Positions 22,291-34,084 of a stretch of DNA of 64,000 nucleotides are shown here, piece by piece (position 1 is the stretch's first letter; every line of letters begins with the position of its first letter). Source of the DNA: Conchocele bisecta (lineage: Eukaryota; Mollusca; Bivalvia; Lucinida; Thyasiridae); contig JAQRGA010000065.1 of assembly GCA_029237695.1 (NCBI GenBank), positions 62,001 to 126,000 on the forward strand, written 5' to 3'. A program made the position numbers and the translations under genes. Under the pieces are notes generated by a model. It had not been told where the DNA came from. It ran no database searches and saw nothing but the letters and a program-made list of their open reading frames with translations.

Positions 22291-24298
22291 TCAGCAGGCC
22301 CCACGTCTTTGTATTTAATGAAGGCGGTAAACTCTTGTTCGAATTCATCATCGACGTCTTCCATCCAGGGTTTAGGTGGTACGAGAGGCTTCCGCCAGAT
22401 TGCGGTGAATTAAATGATGCATCTTTGTATGACGATAGATCGTTCCATCGACCGTCCATGCCAGCTTCATGGCCGATCAGTCTTCAGGTTGAGACGTTTC
22501 ATACCCTGTCTCCGCACAGAAGTCGTCCATGAACGCGGACTGGAAAGTAACCACATCTTTCAGGTCTGTGAATGGCTCCTGTTGTTTCAGCTTGGCCAAC
22601 CAGGACGCGATATCAGCCAGCATGGCCTCCTTGGTTGGTAATGTGATCAGTGCCTAAAATGACCTTCCAGATTCAGATTGCCTGTGGGATCGTAAAATAA
22701 GAAATGAATAGATGTTGTCCCATGCGCTGGAATAAAACAGCTTGTTGTTTCCCCTCCCTTCCTCCGTCCACAGCGTGAGTTTGTACATTTCTAGGTACCA
22801 GGAGAGAGGCGTGCTCGGGTTCATTCGGAGATCTTCATATAGGAAGGGAAAGTCAAGAAGGTATCCAGTGGCGAGGATAATTGTATCCACCTCGGCCGAA
22901 GATCCGTGGATGAAGTGGACCGTTTTATTATCGACCCGCTCGATACAGGGTCGTTCCTCTATTTGGCTTGGGTACTTGAGACCGGATGAGCATGACCTGT
23001 AACTGATGATCGCGTGGTTAGCTCCGTATTTATGCAGATGTAGAGCCAGATCCTCCGCCGAGTATCGTGACACGATTATCAGGACACGTTGATTACGGTA
23101 CTGCTTCCCGTCCTTGAAGTCATGCGCGTGAAGAATTCTGCCTGCAAACGACTCGAATCCAGGATATTCTGGATACTTCGGCGTGCATCGAACTCCGGTG
23201 GCAACTATCACGTGACTGAAGGTGGATGACGTCACTGTATCGTTGGTGTAATCCCGTACTGTAACCGTAAATTTGTCTGAAGCCTCGTCATATGAGACAC
23301 GCTTCATTTCACCGCCGTGTTAAACTTAATATACTGCATAAGGTCACCGGCTTGCTCACACCAGTCGACCTGAAAAGAACACTTGATAGTTCAGTTCTTA
23401 CGTATCTCGATGCGTCAAATAATGGGCGCAATTTTACTTTACCAATTGCAATATACACATACACTGCCTTAGTGGTTATTGGTCAAGCGACGGTTGTCAT
23501 AGCACTGACTGTTGTAGCGTTGGTATAGGTCGCGGAAATATTGGTCATATTGCATCATACATGTAATTGGTCATTGCGTCGTTGCTGACAGCGATGGCGT
23601 GTCGAAGCAGGATGCAATATTTAAGGAGGTGGTTGCTTTCAATTGAATAATGACAGATTTATCGGTATTCTTGGCGATGAATTATCTTGAGGAGAGAATA
23701 TTCGGGACGGCACAGCTAATATTTATTATACGACTGCCGTTGTTTGACACGGCTCACTGCGTAAAGCGCGAGCTGTTTGACCATGGCTGTAGACAATGCT
23801 CATTCCGGGGCCATGCCAACACCTACGCAATGCATGTGTCTCATTACATTACTAGAACGCGCCGTTACGTCAGCAGACCAGTTCACAACGGTCGCACTGA
23901 AATTTTGAAATTGATGCAGCTGCATCACGCGACATGTACTGTGGCCCCGGAATAGGTATGTGTAAATAAGCTGTTTTAATTGAGCAGATTATTAAATTAC
24001 TGACTGTATTGCCGTGACACTCGGTAACTGTTTGAACCCGCGGCCTACGGCCTTGGGATTCAAACAGTTCCCTCCCCGTGCCACGGCAAACGTTTACCAA
24101 CGGCTGGACATTGTCGAACCCTTATACTTACCATGGAGGTAGTCTTTCATCATGGTAGAACGTTAGGAAAGACGGGTGTTGCACGGCCAAAGTGCTGATC
24201 AAACGTGTAGTCTGGCGACTCCATCGCTTCCTTCGGGGTGTTGGTGCGCATGTGGCGGTAAACACTGCTGTGGACCGGCTCACCGTTTTCGTCAGAAC
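22291..24298 (-). pseudogene. Tmm-like flavin monooxygenase pseudogene, copy 1 (exons 2 and 3 only)
   Basis: On the minus strand, an exon-2-like segment (24298-24132, 167 nt against 165 in the intact copies) still has an AG acceptor and a GTAAGT donor. An exon-3-like segment (23369-22291) encodes recognisable FMO sequence. The part 23307-22654 reads openly with the FxGxxxHxxxF motif (FAGRILHAHDF) and LATGY. Relative to copies 3 and 4 there are extra bases in exon 2 (two sites) and at the start of exon 3 (giving a TGA after the AVK codons). More extra bases precede and follow the YSFLIL position, and short deletions occur near the end. No copy of exon 1 (GAGASG FAD motif) is present on the minus strand between 24.3 and 30.9 kb. 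The last ~25 bp are partly duplicated at 22200. It cannot encode a full enzyme. Confidence 0.9.
23771..24090 (+). repeat. Dispersed repeat (CTGTTTGACCATGGCTGTAG) with terminal hairpin
   Basis: About 65-70% similar to 29035-29430 by eye, including the GACAATGCTCAT, CTAGAACGCGCC and TGAAATTGATGC blocks, and ending in a hairpin around GCGGCCTACGGCCTTGG. The two loci also share an open frame (DHGCRQCSxRGxANTYxM), but no start, splice or second conserved element supports a gene. The hairpin end recurs near 59285-59390. Confidence 0.6.
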
Positions 24299-25135
24299 CT
24301 TTAAAATAGAAAAGTCATATTCCAGTGTCTAACAACCAGATGTGTAAAATTCAACAACTTCTACCAACCTCATACGCCAACATGACCTGTATGGAATTTT
24401 GCGTGAAATATTGGCTTTTTTATGTGTTATTTCCCTTGAGATAGCATATTGTGTCACGCACTTTTCTTTGTGCACTTTGACAGCACTTTAGAATAATTTA
24501 CAACATGCTTTGACAGCACTTCAGAATCATTTCCATTGGCAATTATTCTGAAGTGCTGTTAAACCATGTTTTTATTGAGAAATAAGGCAAGATATAGAAG
24601 CAACAGCAGACGAGAATTGTTGCGTGTAGCGGTCTAAGGGTTAGTTAACCCTTACTACGCTGAATTAAATTTTGTCGTCTGCTGGAAATGTTTTATTTTC
24701 ATTATTTTTTAACTGGAGACGATTCTCATATGCTGCCAAAACATGTTTTTTGTTAAGAATTAAGGCAAAATTGAAAAACAGCAGACGACAATTTTCGCAT
24801 TGAATTGTCCTAGACAACCTAACATTTTCCCACTTGTGGTGGTCCAACAAATCAACTGCTGAAATTGAAACCAGCTCACGTGACAAACATATTCCGAATG
24901 ACAAAATAAGCCCAAAATATATGCCTGAAAATAATGTAAATGATACATTAACATGCTTATGAAATAGATTAGTACACAATGGGTCTCACCCTGACAGCTT
25001 CATGATATATACACGAACATCATACGTGGCAGTGCAATGTTGCAGCGACGTCTTAAATACATTTACATAATATCCTGCATTACTAATTAGAATGCAGGAT
25101 ATTATGTAAATGTATTTTATTTTAGACGTAAATCG
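24299..25135. repeat. Three hairpins in non-coding sequence
   Basis: About 24478-24565: TTTGACAGCACTTCAGAATC / AATTATTCTGAAGTGCTGTT. About 24600-24830: GCAGACGAGAATTGTTGCG and its related GCAGACGACAATTTTCGCA. 25045-25130: TAAATACATTTACATAATAT / ATATTATGTAAATGTATTT with loop CCTGCATTACTAATTAGAATG-like. No genes are seen. Confidence 0.6.
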
Positions 25136-25468
25136 GTTTGTAATTTTATACAAATATCAAATTACGAATGAAGAATGATATCACGCAAAGCTAGCATCTA
25201 GAAGGAGACAATTACAAGAAAGTATCATATTGTCATACCAGTGCGTCATGTATTATATTTTCATTCTAATTTCATTTTACCATTACTAAGATAACATCAT
25301 ACATCACGATGCTTTGTCATAATGTTTCCATACCAGTGGCATGTATATTTTATTTAATTATTTTCATTTTACCATTTTCTAAGATACAATAATACATCAC
25401 GTCTTGATAATTTTGGCCATTGTATTAAAACCAATATCCACGGCAGTTAACTTAATAATTAATGCTGT

Positions 25469-25905
25469 GTTTCACGAAAACCTGCCCAAATGTTACGGCT
25501 ATATAAACAATTCAAAAAGAATATTTATTTTCGATACAAGTAAATTTTATCAAAAATTAAGAATGACCCTTCTTTTTATTTCGTGAAATTTGGTCAAATA
25601 TTGATTTTATTACGAAAAATTGATTTGTCTATGGGAATTTAACATGGGGGAAAAGGAGGTGGAGGAGCTGTGGGAGGAGTCAAAAAACATTTTTTTTGGA
25701 AATTGACTCCGAAACCTGGCTAGATACATGTAGCTTGGAATTTTTTTTTTCGGAATACAATCATTATTTGACCAAATTTCACGAAAGAAAAAGAAAGCTC
25801 ATTCTTAAATTTTGATAACATTTAATATTATCGAAAAAGAATATTGTTTTTGCATTGTTTATATGGCTTTGAAATTTGGGCAGGTTTCGTGAAACAGACA
25901 GTAAA
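25469..25905. repeat. ~440-bp inverted-repeat element (R2-related core)
   Basis: Left arm (25469-25605, GTTTCACGAAAACCTGCCCA...GTGAAATTTGGTCAAATA) is complementary to the right arm (about 25765-25905, TTTGACCAAATTTCACGAAA...GGGCAGGTTTCGTGAAAC). The middle (25590-25760) matches repeat R2 at 6025-6320. Confidence 0.8.
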
Positions 25906-26242
25906 TGTACTATACTAGTGGCTGTGTACATTAAAGCTAATTACAGCTACAACATACAACATTAACATGTATAATGTGGAATGGAATTATTTCATTTGAA
26001 GTATTAACCAATTGATATAAGCCAAAGTAGCTGATTCAAATATGCCATGAAGAATGTAGACACAAAATATGCAAAGACCCGCCTCTGTGCGACCAGGCCC
26101 CGGAATTTACTTTGCACATCACGTGGCCATATTTTCTTCGCTCGAATCACTTTAGTAGTGTTATAAACTATCGTATGTGAGGTCAAAGAAAATGCTTATT
26201 GAACATGTGAGCCGAGTATACGGTAAGTTATGTGCCTGTGAT
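25906..26242. other. AT-rich non-coding stretch
   Basis: Nothing recognised. Confidence 0.4.
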
Positions 26243-26705
26243 TTGGGTCCTACCACTAACAAACTCGATTCGCTACCAAGGTGCATGATCACGTGGTTAC
26301 AACAACAACAACGTCGCCCACTCCAAAGTAAGTATTATTTGATATTTTCCTTAATATGCAACGTATTTTGATGAAATACGGTGCAGCAAATGCGTCTTCA
26401 TGAGCTGCATTTGGTGGTCCAGGGAGTTCAGCACATACTTATGTCGTTTTGGCGACACGGAAATCGATTCTTCGCAAAAACGACAGAAGTTTGGGCGAAA
26501 ATACAAAAACCACCAAATGCAGTTTAACAAGATGCGCTTGATGCGTCATATTTCATCAAAATACGTTACGTAATAAGGACAATATAAAAGAATACGTACT
26601 TTAAATCAGATGGATTCTGGAAGTTTCAGTACTTATTGTTGTTGTTAGTACCACGTGATCATACACCTTGGCTACGGTCAATCGTTTGTTTACCGAAAGG
26701 GCCCA
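26243..26705. repeat. Hairpin-E MITE (GATCACGTGGTTACAACAAC), ~460 bp
   Basis: The ends CCAAGGTGCATGATCACGTG and CACGTGATCATACACCTTGG are complementary, as are the subterminal CAACAACAACAACG / TTGTTGTTGTTA parts and the inner AAATCGATTC / ACCACCAAATGCA blocks. Other copies are at 29850-30255 and 42946-43355. Confidence 0.82.
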
Positions 26706-27288
26706 ATCCCTCGCGCATTATTGCAAGATAACCATCGCCACGGATTGATTAAACAGTACGTATTTACTAAAATACAGATTATTAAATTCAAATTCACACC
26801 AATTCATAGACAATATAATATAATTATTATCATTATTAATTATTATTAATTATTATTATTATTATTATTATTTATAATAGCACTAAATGTAGTATTATTA
26901 TATAACTCACAGAAATACGTCAGTCGCCGGTTAAGTATAAGATATAACTTACACATCCGAATGTCGCCGCATGTCAGATCTCAAGATGTTTGTACGTATG
27001 TCACATCTCGGGGATATTAAATGCGTCAAATCTGTAACTAATTTCAGTAAACACAAACAGCGACCAGTGTCTTACTGAACGCTTAGAATGTTGGTGAATG
27101 TTGTCAACAGGGTCCCCATGACGTTTATGACCAACGTCGCCCAAGATCAAAATGAGATTCTTGTGCATTCTGAATAGGGGCACGATGTTAAAGTTGCAGC
27201 CAATTGTTAGTATATGTTTCTCCCTTTTATTTGTCTATTTTTCATACCGCATGTCACGGTTCATAGCTTTCCTCTTGTACCAAGGTGA
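26706..27288. other. Non-coding; (TTA)n microsatellite
   Basis: A TAATTATTATTAATTATTAT stretch with ATT repeats at about 26825-26877. Otherwise nothing. Confidence 0.5.
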
Positions 27289-27294
27289 ACATAC

Positions 27295-27564
27295 TATGGA
27301 GCCCCGTAGGGGACATGGAGTTTGTTTTATTAATTCGTTGCCACGAAATAACAATTCGTTCCCTCAATTTAACAATTCGTTCCCACGAATTAACAAGTCG
27401 TTCCGTCGAATTAACAATTCGTTCCCACGATATAGCAATTAGTTCCCACGAATTAACAATTGTTATTTCGTGGAAACGAATTGTTAATTCGACGGAACGA
27501 ATTGTTATTTCGTGGCAACGAATTAATAAAAAAAAGAAGTATACGTCTCCTGCGGGGCTCCGTA
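27295..27564. mobile_element. 270-bp foldback element, TAYGGAGCCCCG termini, 6-bp TSD
   Basis: Begins TATGGAGCCCCGTAGGGGAC and ends in the complement (CCTGCGGGGCTCCGTA), flanked by ACATAC on both sides (27289-27294 and 27565-27570). Inside is an inverted array of a ~21-bp AACAATTCGTTCCCACGAAT unit. A second copy with its own 6-bp TSD is at 46193-46491. The TAY...RTA ends and 6-bp duplication fit the IS3EU superfamily as I recall it (inference). No transposase is present. Confidence 0.82.
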
Positions 27565-27810
27565 ACATACAATGCGTGCCGTAGACTGTGGAAGTGTTTG
27601 TCTGCGGGGCTCCGTAACATACAATGCGTGCCGTAGATTGTGGAAGTGTTTGTCTGCGGGGCTCCGTAACATACAATGCGTGCAGTAGACTGTGGAAGTG
27701 TTTGTCTGCGGGGCTCCGTAACATACAATGCGTGCCGTAGACTGTGGAAGTGTTTGTCTGCGGGGCTCCGTAACATACAATGCGTGCCGTAGACTGTGGA
27801 AGTGTTTGCG
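27551..27810 (+). repeat. 52-bp minisatellite, 5 units, overlapping the element's right end
   Basis: TGCGGGGCTCCGTA begins units at 27551, 27603, 27655, 27707 and 27759. Each unit is the last 14 bp of the adjacent foldback element, the ACATAC duplication, and a 32-bp flank ending GACTGTGGAAGTGTTTGTC. Open frames read through it but have no other support. Confidence 0.93.
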
Positions 27811-28284
27811 GCGGGGGGGGGGGGGGGGGGGGTGGGGGGGGGGGGGGGGGGGTGGGGAGGAAGGGCTAGTACAATAATGATGTACATTAGTTGGAAACAT
27901 CCTATGGTCCATGTGTATCTGGTAACTCGTTATGCATTGACCCAACATAGGCGGCGGAACCGGAAACTTATTGGGGAGGGCGTTGGGTGTGTGAGGCCTG
28001 TCTTGAGGGCACAAAGAGCCTGACGTTTTTGGGTGCGATAACGGGGGCATGCTCCCCCAGAACATTTCGAAATCTAAGAGGCGTGAAACGCCATTTCCTG
28101 CATTCTCAACAAGTTTGAGGATGAGAATATATGCTTTCTTACAGAATTATTGAGGGGGCCAGGCCTCCCCAACATAATTATTGGGGGCCACCAGGCCGAA
28201 TACAGACTGACTGATAACAAATGCGCCTACCATGCATTGACTAGATATGCATACCCGGGTGAAACTAGATTATTACCCAACTCT
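27811..28284. repeat. Poly-G tract and GGCGGAMCC-type fragment
   Basis: G-rich run at about 27812-27858 broken by Ts, then a fragment with GGCGGAACCGGAAACTTATT...GGGGGCATGCTCCCCCAGAA resembling the poly-G/C elements. Nothing coding. Confidence 0.6.
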
Positions 28285-28503
28285 ATATGAGACACGCCAT
28301 GTGATTTTGTACCTTCGGACATCTGCGTAATTTCATTAAATACGTTTACAAAATTTACAGTATTTTTCATTAATAAAGTCAAAAGTTGACAAAATTTTCA
28401 GAGTGTACTCTAAAATTGTTGCCAACTTTTGACTTCATTTATGAAAAAAAATAAAAATAACGCAGTTGTCAGAAGATACAAAATCGCATGGCGTGTCTCA
28501 TAT
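28285..28503. repeat. MITE ATATGAGACACGCCATGTGA, 219 bp
   Basis: Perfect end complement (ATATGAGACACGCCATGTGA / GCATGGCGTGTCTCATAT) with an inner inverted pair CAAAAGTTGACAAAATTTTC / TTGCCAACTTTTGACTTCAT. It is the same family as 10126-10360. Confidence 0.85.
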
Positions 28504-28689
28504 ATAATTTAATATTACATAGTTTTGGATCCGTGTCTTGCCGTGTCTGGGAACTAGTTCCGCATAGTCAAAACTATTTTCACACATGACAGATTACGTC
28601 ATAAAATTTAACGCAACATATATCGGTCAGTCGATGTGCCCCATCCCAAATTCACGTTCATTGTATCACATATAATGTATACAGGTTGA

Positions 28690-28845
28690 GTAATTTCATT
28701 CGGGGAACAGTCAAAACATATTACCCCTCAGTACTGTGGACGGCCCGATTCACTATTGACCTCGGCCTTCGGCCTCAGGGCAATAGTGCCTCGGGTCGTC
28801 CACATCACCTCAGGACAATAGTTTTGACTGTTCCCTGAATGATCA
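28690..28845. repeat. ~150-bp palindrome with GACCTCGGCCTTCGGCCTCA centre
   Basis: GGAACAGTCAAAACATATTA / ATAGTTTTGACTGTTCC and TGTGGACGGCCCGA / TCGGGTCGTCCACA pair across the centre. Confidence 0.8.
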
Positions 28846-29034
28846 TGAACTAACTGTGAACAACATACTTCTGACATTGATTGATGAACGAATTCACATG
28901 ACCTTATCGAATGACGTACACTTCGCAATGAAGCAACGTAAACAAGTCCACCTTTCTTCAACGGCATCCAGCTTACACTGTTACATGACTGTCGTTGTTC
29001 GAAACCGCTCACAGTCGTGTTCAAACATCCAGCG

Positions 29035-29430
29035 CGTGCTGTTTGACCATGGCTGTAGACAATGCTCATATCGAGGTCAAGCCAACACCTACGTAATGTA
29101 TGTGTCTAATGACGTTACTAGAACGCGCCATTACGTCACCAGATTAGTTAACAACGGTCTCACTGAATTTTTGAAATTGATGCGGCTGCATCACGAGACG
29201 TGTACTCCTGCCCCGGAATATGTATATGTAAATCTGCTGTTTTAATGAGACGGGTTATCAAAGTAGCGAAAGTAACTGCATATATGCTCAAATTACACGA
29301 TATTTCCGACGGAAATGTAACAGTAACGTTCGACCATGTCCAGTTGTGGGTAAACGTTTGCCCTAACCCGGCCTTGGGGTTCAAACAGTTCCCTCGTGCA
29401 ACGGCAAACGTTTCCCCATACACCGTTACC
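29035..29430 (+). repeat. Second copy of the CTGTTTGACCATGGCTGTAG repeat
   Basis: Homologous to 23771-24090. It ends at 29320-29420 in an imperfect hairpin (GGTAAACGTTTGCCCTAACC ... CAACGGCAAACGTTTCCC). Confidence 0.6.
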
Positions 29431-29849
29431 TGATAAATAGAAAGTCATGTAACATCCTAGTGTATTATGATGTCAAGTTCATCAGACCAGTTCGCAAACG
29501 ATAGGAGCATTATTACATAGCGTGCCTCATTATTGTAATGACTGCTCGGAAAGGTTACAATAAGGGGCCATGGTACCCTTATCCTTACGGAACGTAACAC
29601 ATCAAGGAAAGTTTTATGTACTTTATTTTCTATTTTTAATATTTGTATATACGAGGGGTGATAAAACAAATACATGTGATTATGTATTATATAGATACTA
29701 ACGAATCGTTTTGATCGTAAAGCCAGTACAAGTTACAAGACAAATTCAAGATACAAAATAATTGCTGAACACGATTACCAAATATATACATTGCAAGAGT
29801 TTATTGCGCCTGTGCATTGCTGTCATGCACTGTGTCGGTATTCACGTGC
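29431..29849. other. AT-rich non-coding stretch
   Basis: Nothing recognised. Confidence 0.4.
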
Positions 29850-30255
29850 ATTATCACGTGGTTACAACAACAACAACGTCGCCCACTCCAAAGTAAGTAT
29901 TATTTGATATTTTCATTAATATGCAACGGATTTTGATGAAATATGGCGCAGCAAACGCGTTTTCATGAGCTGCATCTTGTGGTACAGGGAGTTCGGCACA
30001 GACTTGTGTCGTTTTTGCGAAGAATCGATTTCCGTGTAGGTAGACACGGAAATCGATTCTTCGCAAAAACGAAACAAGTTTGGGCGAAAATACAAAGACC
30101 ACCAAATGCAGCTTAACAAGACGCGTTTGATGCGCCATATTTCATCACAATCCGTTACGTAATACGGACAATATAACATAATACGTACTTTGAATCGGAT
30201 AGATTCTGGAAGTTTCAGTACTTGTTGTTGTTGTTAGTACCACGTGATCATAAAC
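29850..30255. repeat. Hairpin-E MITE, second copy
   Basis: Same ends (TATCACGTGGTTACAACAAC / GTTAGTACCACGTGATCATA) and inner blocks as 26243-26705. The centre is a tight palindrome GATTTCCGTG ... CACGGAAATC. Reading frames inside are palindrome shadows. Confidence 0.85.
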
Positions 30256-30414
30256 TCCTCCTAGCAGCAGCTTAGGCGAAATTCATTATAAACGGAACGC
30301 AAATAATGCACAACTATCAAAATAACAGTCGTGCTTAACGACCACCAATGATTCGTCTATTATTGTGTTAACGCATATAATAAACATGCAACCTCTTTGT
30401 ATTTAGTAAACGTG

Positions 30415-30634
30415 TACAGTGGAACCTCTCTGAACCGGACACCAAGAAAACACCTGTGATCTTATTGTTAATGAATTTCTTGATCACATATATTAGATGA
30501 TAATGTCTGTTCGTAATCGGATAGCATAGTACTATGGCTTAGAATGATCAAATGTCTGATTTACAGTAAAACGTATCTAGGCCGGATACCCTGGGGACCT
30601 GCCAGGGTGTCCGGTTTAGAGAGGTTCCACTGTA
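30415..30634 (+). repeat. CAGTGGAACCTCTCTRAACC MITE, full copy (220 bp)
   Basis: TACAGTGGAACCTCTCTGAA ... TTTAGAGAGGTTCCACTGTA, bordered by TA. The sister copy at 37584-37799 is in reverse orientation and has the same internal second hairpin (ACCCTGGGGACCTGCCAGGG). Confidence 0.85.
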
Positions 30635-30825
30635 TAATTATCATGTGACCTCTTTGTATTAAATTAACGTGTACATGTATTACATAGACTCCAACAAATA
30701 TTTGTGATCGGATGGTCAATAAGCCAACTGAATCATTATAGTATCACATCTTTGATATATTTTCTAGTTTTGTTTCTGAATTTACAAAGCACATGGGCAA
30801 TGTATGGACATGAGGATGTGATAAC

Positions 30826-30930
30826 ACAGTTAGATCACGTCCGTCCGCATGTACGATCGATAATCCGCTCTCTAATGCTCGCTGGTTATCTCCTCGTACA
30901 TGCGGACTAACCGTGATCTAACTGGCTTGT
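30826..30930. repeat. ~100-bp hairpin (GTTAGATCACGTCCGTCCGC)
   Basis: AGTTAGATCACGTCCGTCCG and TGCGGACTAACCGTGATCTA are near complements. A related hairpin is found at 52388-52480 in intron 2 of FMO copy 3, and part of it at 62650-62710 in copy 4. Confidence 0.7.
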
Positions 30931-32217
30931 AGTACGTACGAGATGTGGGTATACTTAGAAAGCGACATCTTTGTATTTAATAAACTTGCTATACCACTGC
31001 TCGAAATCATCGTCGGTATCTTCCATCCACGATTTAGGCACCTTCACGGCGGCCCTGCCTGTCAATGGAGAGGTATAGTCTACGTCTTTGTAGGACGGAA
31101 GGTGTTTCACCCGCGCATCGAACGCCTCCTTCATTATCAGGTCCGCCTTCCAGTTGACGTGTTCACACCCCGCCGCCTCACAAAAATCGTCCATGTACGT
31201 GGACTGGAATAAAACTACCTGAAACAGGTCTGTGATTGGTTCTATCTGTTTCAGCTTGTCCAACCAGGACGCTATATCGGCCAACATGGCGGCGTGGTCC
31301 GGCACAGCGATCTCGCCGACAATCACCTTCCAGATCCAGAGCGCCTGGGCGTCATAGATGATGTAGCCGACGACGCCTTCATACACTCCCGGGTAGAACA
31401 GCTTATTGTTGCCGGCTTTCGTCCACAAGGTGAGCTTCCACATATCGGGGTAGAGCGTCGCGGGCCTGTGAATCTCAGGTCGTCGTCCATGAACGGGAAG
31501 TCATAGAGGTATCCAGTGGTGAGGATAATTGTGTCGACCTCGGCGGTGGTGCCGTCGATGAAGTAGACGGTTTTGTTCTCGACCCGTTCGACCTTGGGTC
31601 GCTCCTCCACCGTGTCGGGTAACGTCAGCCCCAGTGGCTGATTCCTGTGACTGATTATTACGTGACTGGCGCCGTATTTATGCAGGTGTAAGGCCATGTC
31701 TTCCGCGCTGAATCTAGCGCCGATCATCAGGACACGTTGACCGCGATATTGTTTGCCGTCCTTAAAGTTGTGCGCGTGGAGAATTCGTCCCGGGAACGAC
31801 TCAAAGCCGGGGTATGTCGGGTAGTGAGGGGTGGAACGTACGCTCGTGGCTACCATCACGTGACTGAATGTTGATGACGTCACTGTATTGTTGGTGTAAT
31901 CCCGTACGGTAACGGTAAACAGGTCTGTGGCATCGTCGTAGGAGACCCGCTTCACCGCCGTGTTAAACTGGATATACTGCAGGAGATTGCCGGGCTTGCT
32001 CACCAGTCGACCTGAAGTAAACGAAGAGAGCATTGTCGGACCTCCTATAATACTGTCTTATAATGATATTAAAACCAACTATGCACAACAAGGATTCATT
32101 TTATCCGTTACACACCACGTATGTCAAGACTACCGGGCTAGTGTACTTTGATATAGCGTTTATAAGACAACAAATAACACGACATATAGTGAAGAGATCC
32201 ACGCTAATTGCCGAACA

Positions 32218-32465
32218 CGACCACCCACCCGTCGCCTATTTCACCAACATTGCAAAGTATACTTATCTAGCAAAGTATACTTTGAGGGAAAACAAATCAA
32301 TTTAAGGATAAATTTATTCTGCATAGTTTTAATAATCAAATATATGCAGTCATTAGTTCAATATGACATAATGCATTTCGGGAAAAATAAATGATTACTC
32401 CTTCAAAATATACTTTTCTAGATAGGTATACTTTGCAATTTTGATGAAATCGGCTACTGAACAGT
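32218..32465. repeat. Hairpin-D element (TTGCAAAGTATACTTATCTA) in an intron of FMO copy 2
   Basis: CCTATTTCACCAACATTGCA and TGCAATTTTGATGAAATCGG ends, and AAAGTATACTTATCTAGCAA / TTCTAGATAGGTATACTTTG, are complementary. Copies lie at 42113-42262 and (half) 43485-43570. Confidence 0.75.
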
Positions 32466-32944
32466 ACACATCATGCACATTGCAAGTGAAATCATTTGAT
32501 AATTTTAAACATGTGAACATTTTGGCTAGGAATTCTGAGGCTACTGGAGTTTGATATTAAAAGGATCAAACGTCAGCGAAGGTAGTTCTAAATCTATTAT
32601 GACCCGGATATGCGTATCAGGATCAGAATATCAGGATATGCGAATATGCAGGATGCGACATTATGTTATCAGTCTGTGTTTATTAGGACATTGGAAAACT
32701 TTCGTTACTTGTTGAATGTATTAACCGTGCAGATAGTCCTTGAACATGGAGGGAGGGAGATACGAGGGCGTGTCCTGGCCGAAGTGCTGATGAACGTGTA
32801 GTCGGGCACTTCCATCGCTTCCTTCGGGGTGTTGGTCAGCATGTGGCGGTATACGCTGCTGTGGACGGGCTCACCATTTTCGTCAGTGCCTGTTAGAAAT
32901 GTGGATGTGACTGGAGAAATTGAGCTGATGGAATTTGTGATCAT

Positions 32945-33869
32945 TGTAGCTCCTGGTGGTGCTGTTCATAAGTAGGAGGGGCCTAGCCACGGGTATAAAA
33001 CTCTGATCAGTAGAGCATACACGGCTCCATATAACACATGCACTCACATTAGCCATTTCAACTGTCTGACATACCGGCATAGTGCGAAAAGAGAATGAAC
33101 GAGCTAGGTTAAATTAACCGCCTCATCATCTCCTTCATTTAATGCACATACAACGACTGTATCGCAGATATTAGTAAATTCGGAAACAAACGTGTCAACG
33201 GTCATAGGCCTGACAATGTTTTCGGCTCAAATGCCCGAGTATAGAAGGTCTTCGAGCTAATTATGACCCTTAAATATAAGCTAAACAAGCATACAAGCCC
33301 TCTTAACCGCCTTAATGTAATGTACATATATCGACTGGATTTTAGAGTTATTGGATACATTCGGAAAAGTCAATTGGCTTGACAATTTTCCGGGCTCATA
33401 TGCACGGGTATGAAAGGTTCTTCGAATCAATTTCCACTAAGCTAAATAAAGCCACTACGCATAGCGGCAGTAAGCGGTAGTAAGCTCTCTGTCCTAATAC
33501 ACATACACATCTCGAATTTAGTGGCAGACATTAGGTCTAGCACCAAGAATAATGCATCAGCCCCTGCATGCAAACACTGGTCATCGGTGGTATCGGTTAG
33601 GCACTGTCTTATCATCATGATAATCATCACATTCCATGTTCAAACAACATCACGTATCACCCAAATACACAGCTCGTCGGTCGTACTTGACGTTTTTACA
33701 AATGCCCATATAATTTTGGACTTGTGTTCCATATTTTACTTTTGTAGTCACATCAGCCCCTGTATGCAACCACTTGTCAGCGGTGGCAGCGGTTAGACAT
33801 TTTCTTATCATCATGATAATCATCACATTCCATGTTCAAATAGCACCAAAATACCCAAGGTCGTCATAC
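32945..33869. repeat. Repeats in intron 1 of FMO copy 2
   Basis: 33040-33115 is the reverse complement of 45480-45555. 33085-33290 is the reverse complement of 20265-20480, with a diverged tandem copy at 33290-33430. 33540-33690 and 33740-33880 are direct duplicates sharing ATCATCATGATAATCATCAC and CATTCCATGTTCAAA. Confidence 0.6.
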
Positions 33870-34084
33870 TTAACCCTTTCACCCTTAAGTAACTGGAATG
33901 GAGTTCCATATGTTAATTTTGCAGCCAATCCAGTTGTCACGAACTGATTTTAAGACTAGTCCATTTATGATAAGGGGGTGTTTTTGCTTTCAAAACTATG
34001 AAAATTACTTTCAAAAGGTGCAGATCCTGATTTTGCACTGTTTGCATAAACCGCTATAGCGGGTTTTCGGGTTCAAAGGGTTAA
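33870..34084. repeat. TTAACCCTTTCAMCC MITE (215 bp)
   Basis: Ends TTAACCCTTTCACCC and GGGTTCAAAGGGTTAA are complementary. The body shares GGAACTGGAATGGA-like and CATAAACCGCTATAGCGGG parts with 36548-36794. Confidence 0.75.

Noticed and set aside
27551..27810. CRISPR-like regular array
   Set aside because: The 52-bp units are continuous tandem copies without variable spacers, in an animal genome.
28856..29245. 129-codon frame similar to one at 23650-23955
   Set aside because: The similarity is explained by a dispersed repeat that also contains a hairpin and extends beyond the stops; no start or exon structure is shared.
29854..30179. Minus-strand frames resembling frames at 43009-43261
   Set aside because: Both lie in hairpin-E MITEs; similarity reflects the shared palindrome, not protein conservation.
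24299..30950. Missing exon 1 of FMO copy 1
   Set aside because: Searched by eye on the minus strand for the GAGASG and VGGQWNFTW coding sequence; none found, so not annotated.
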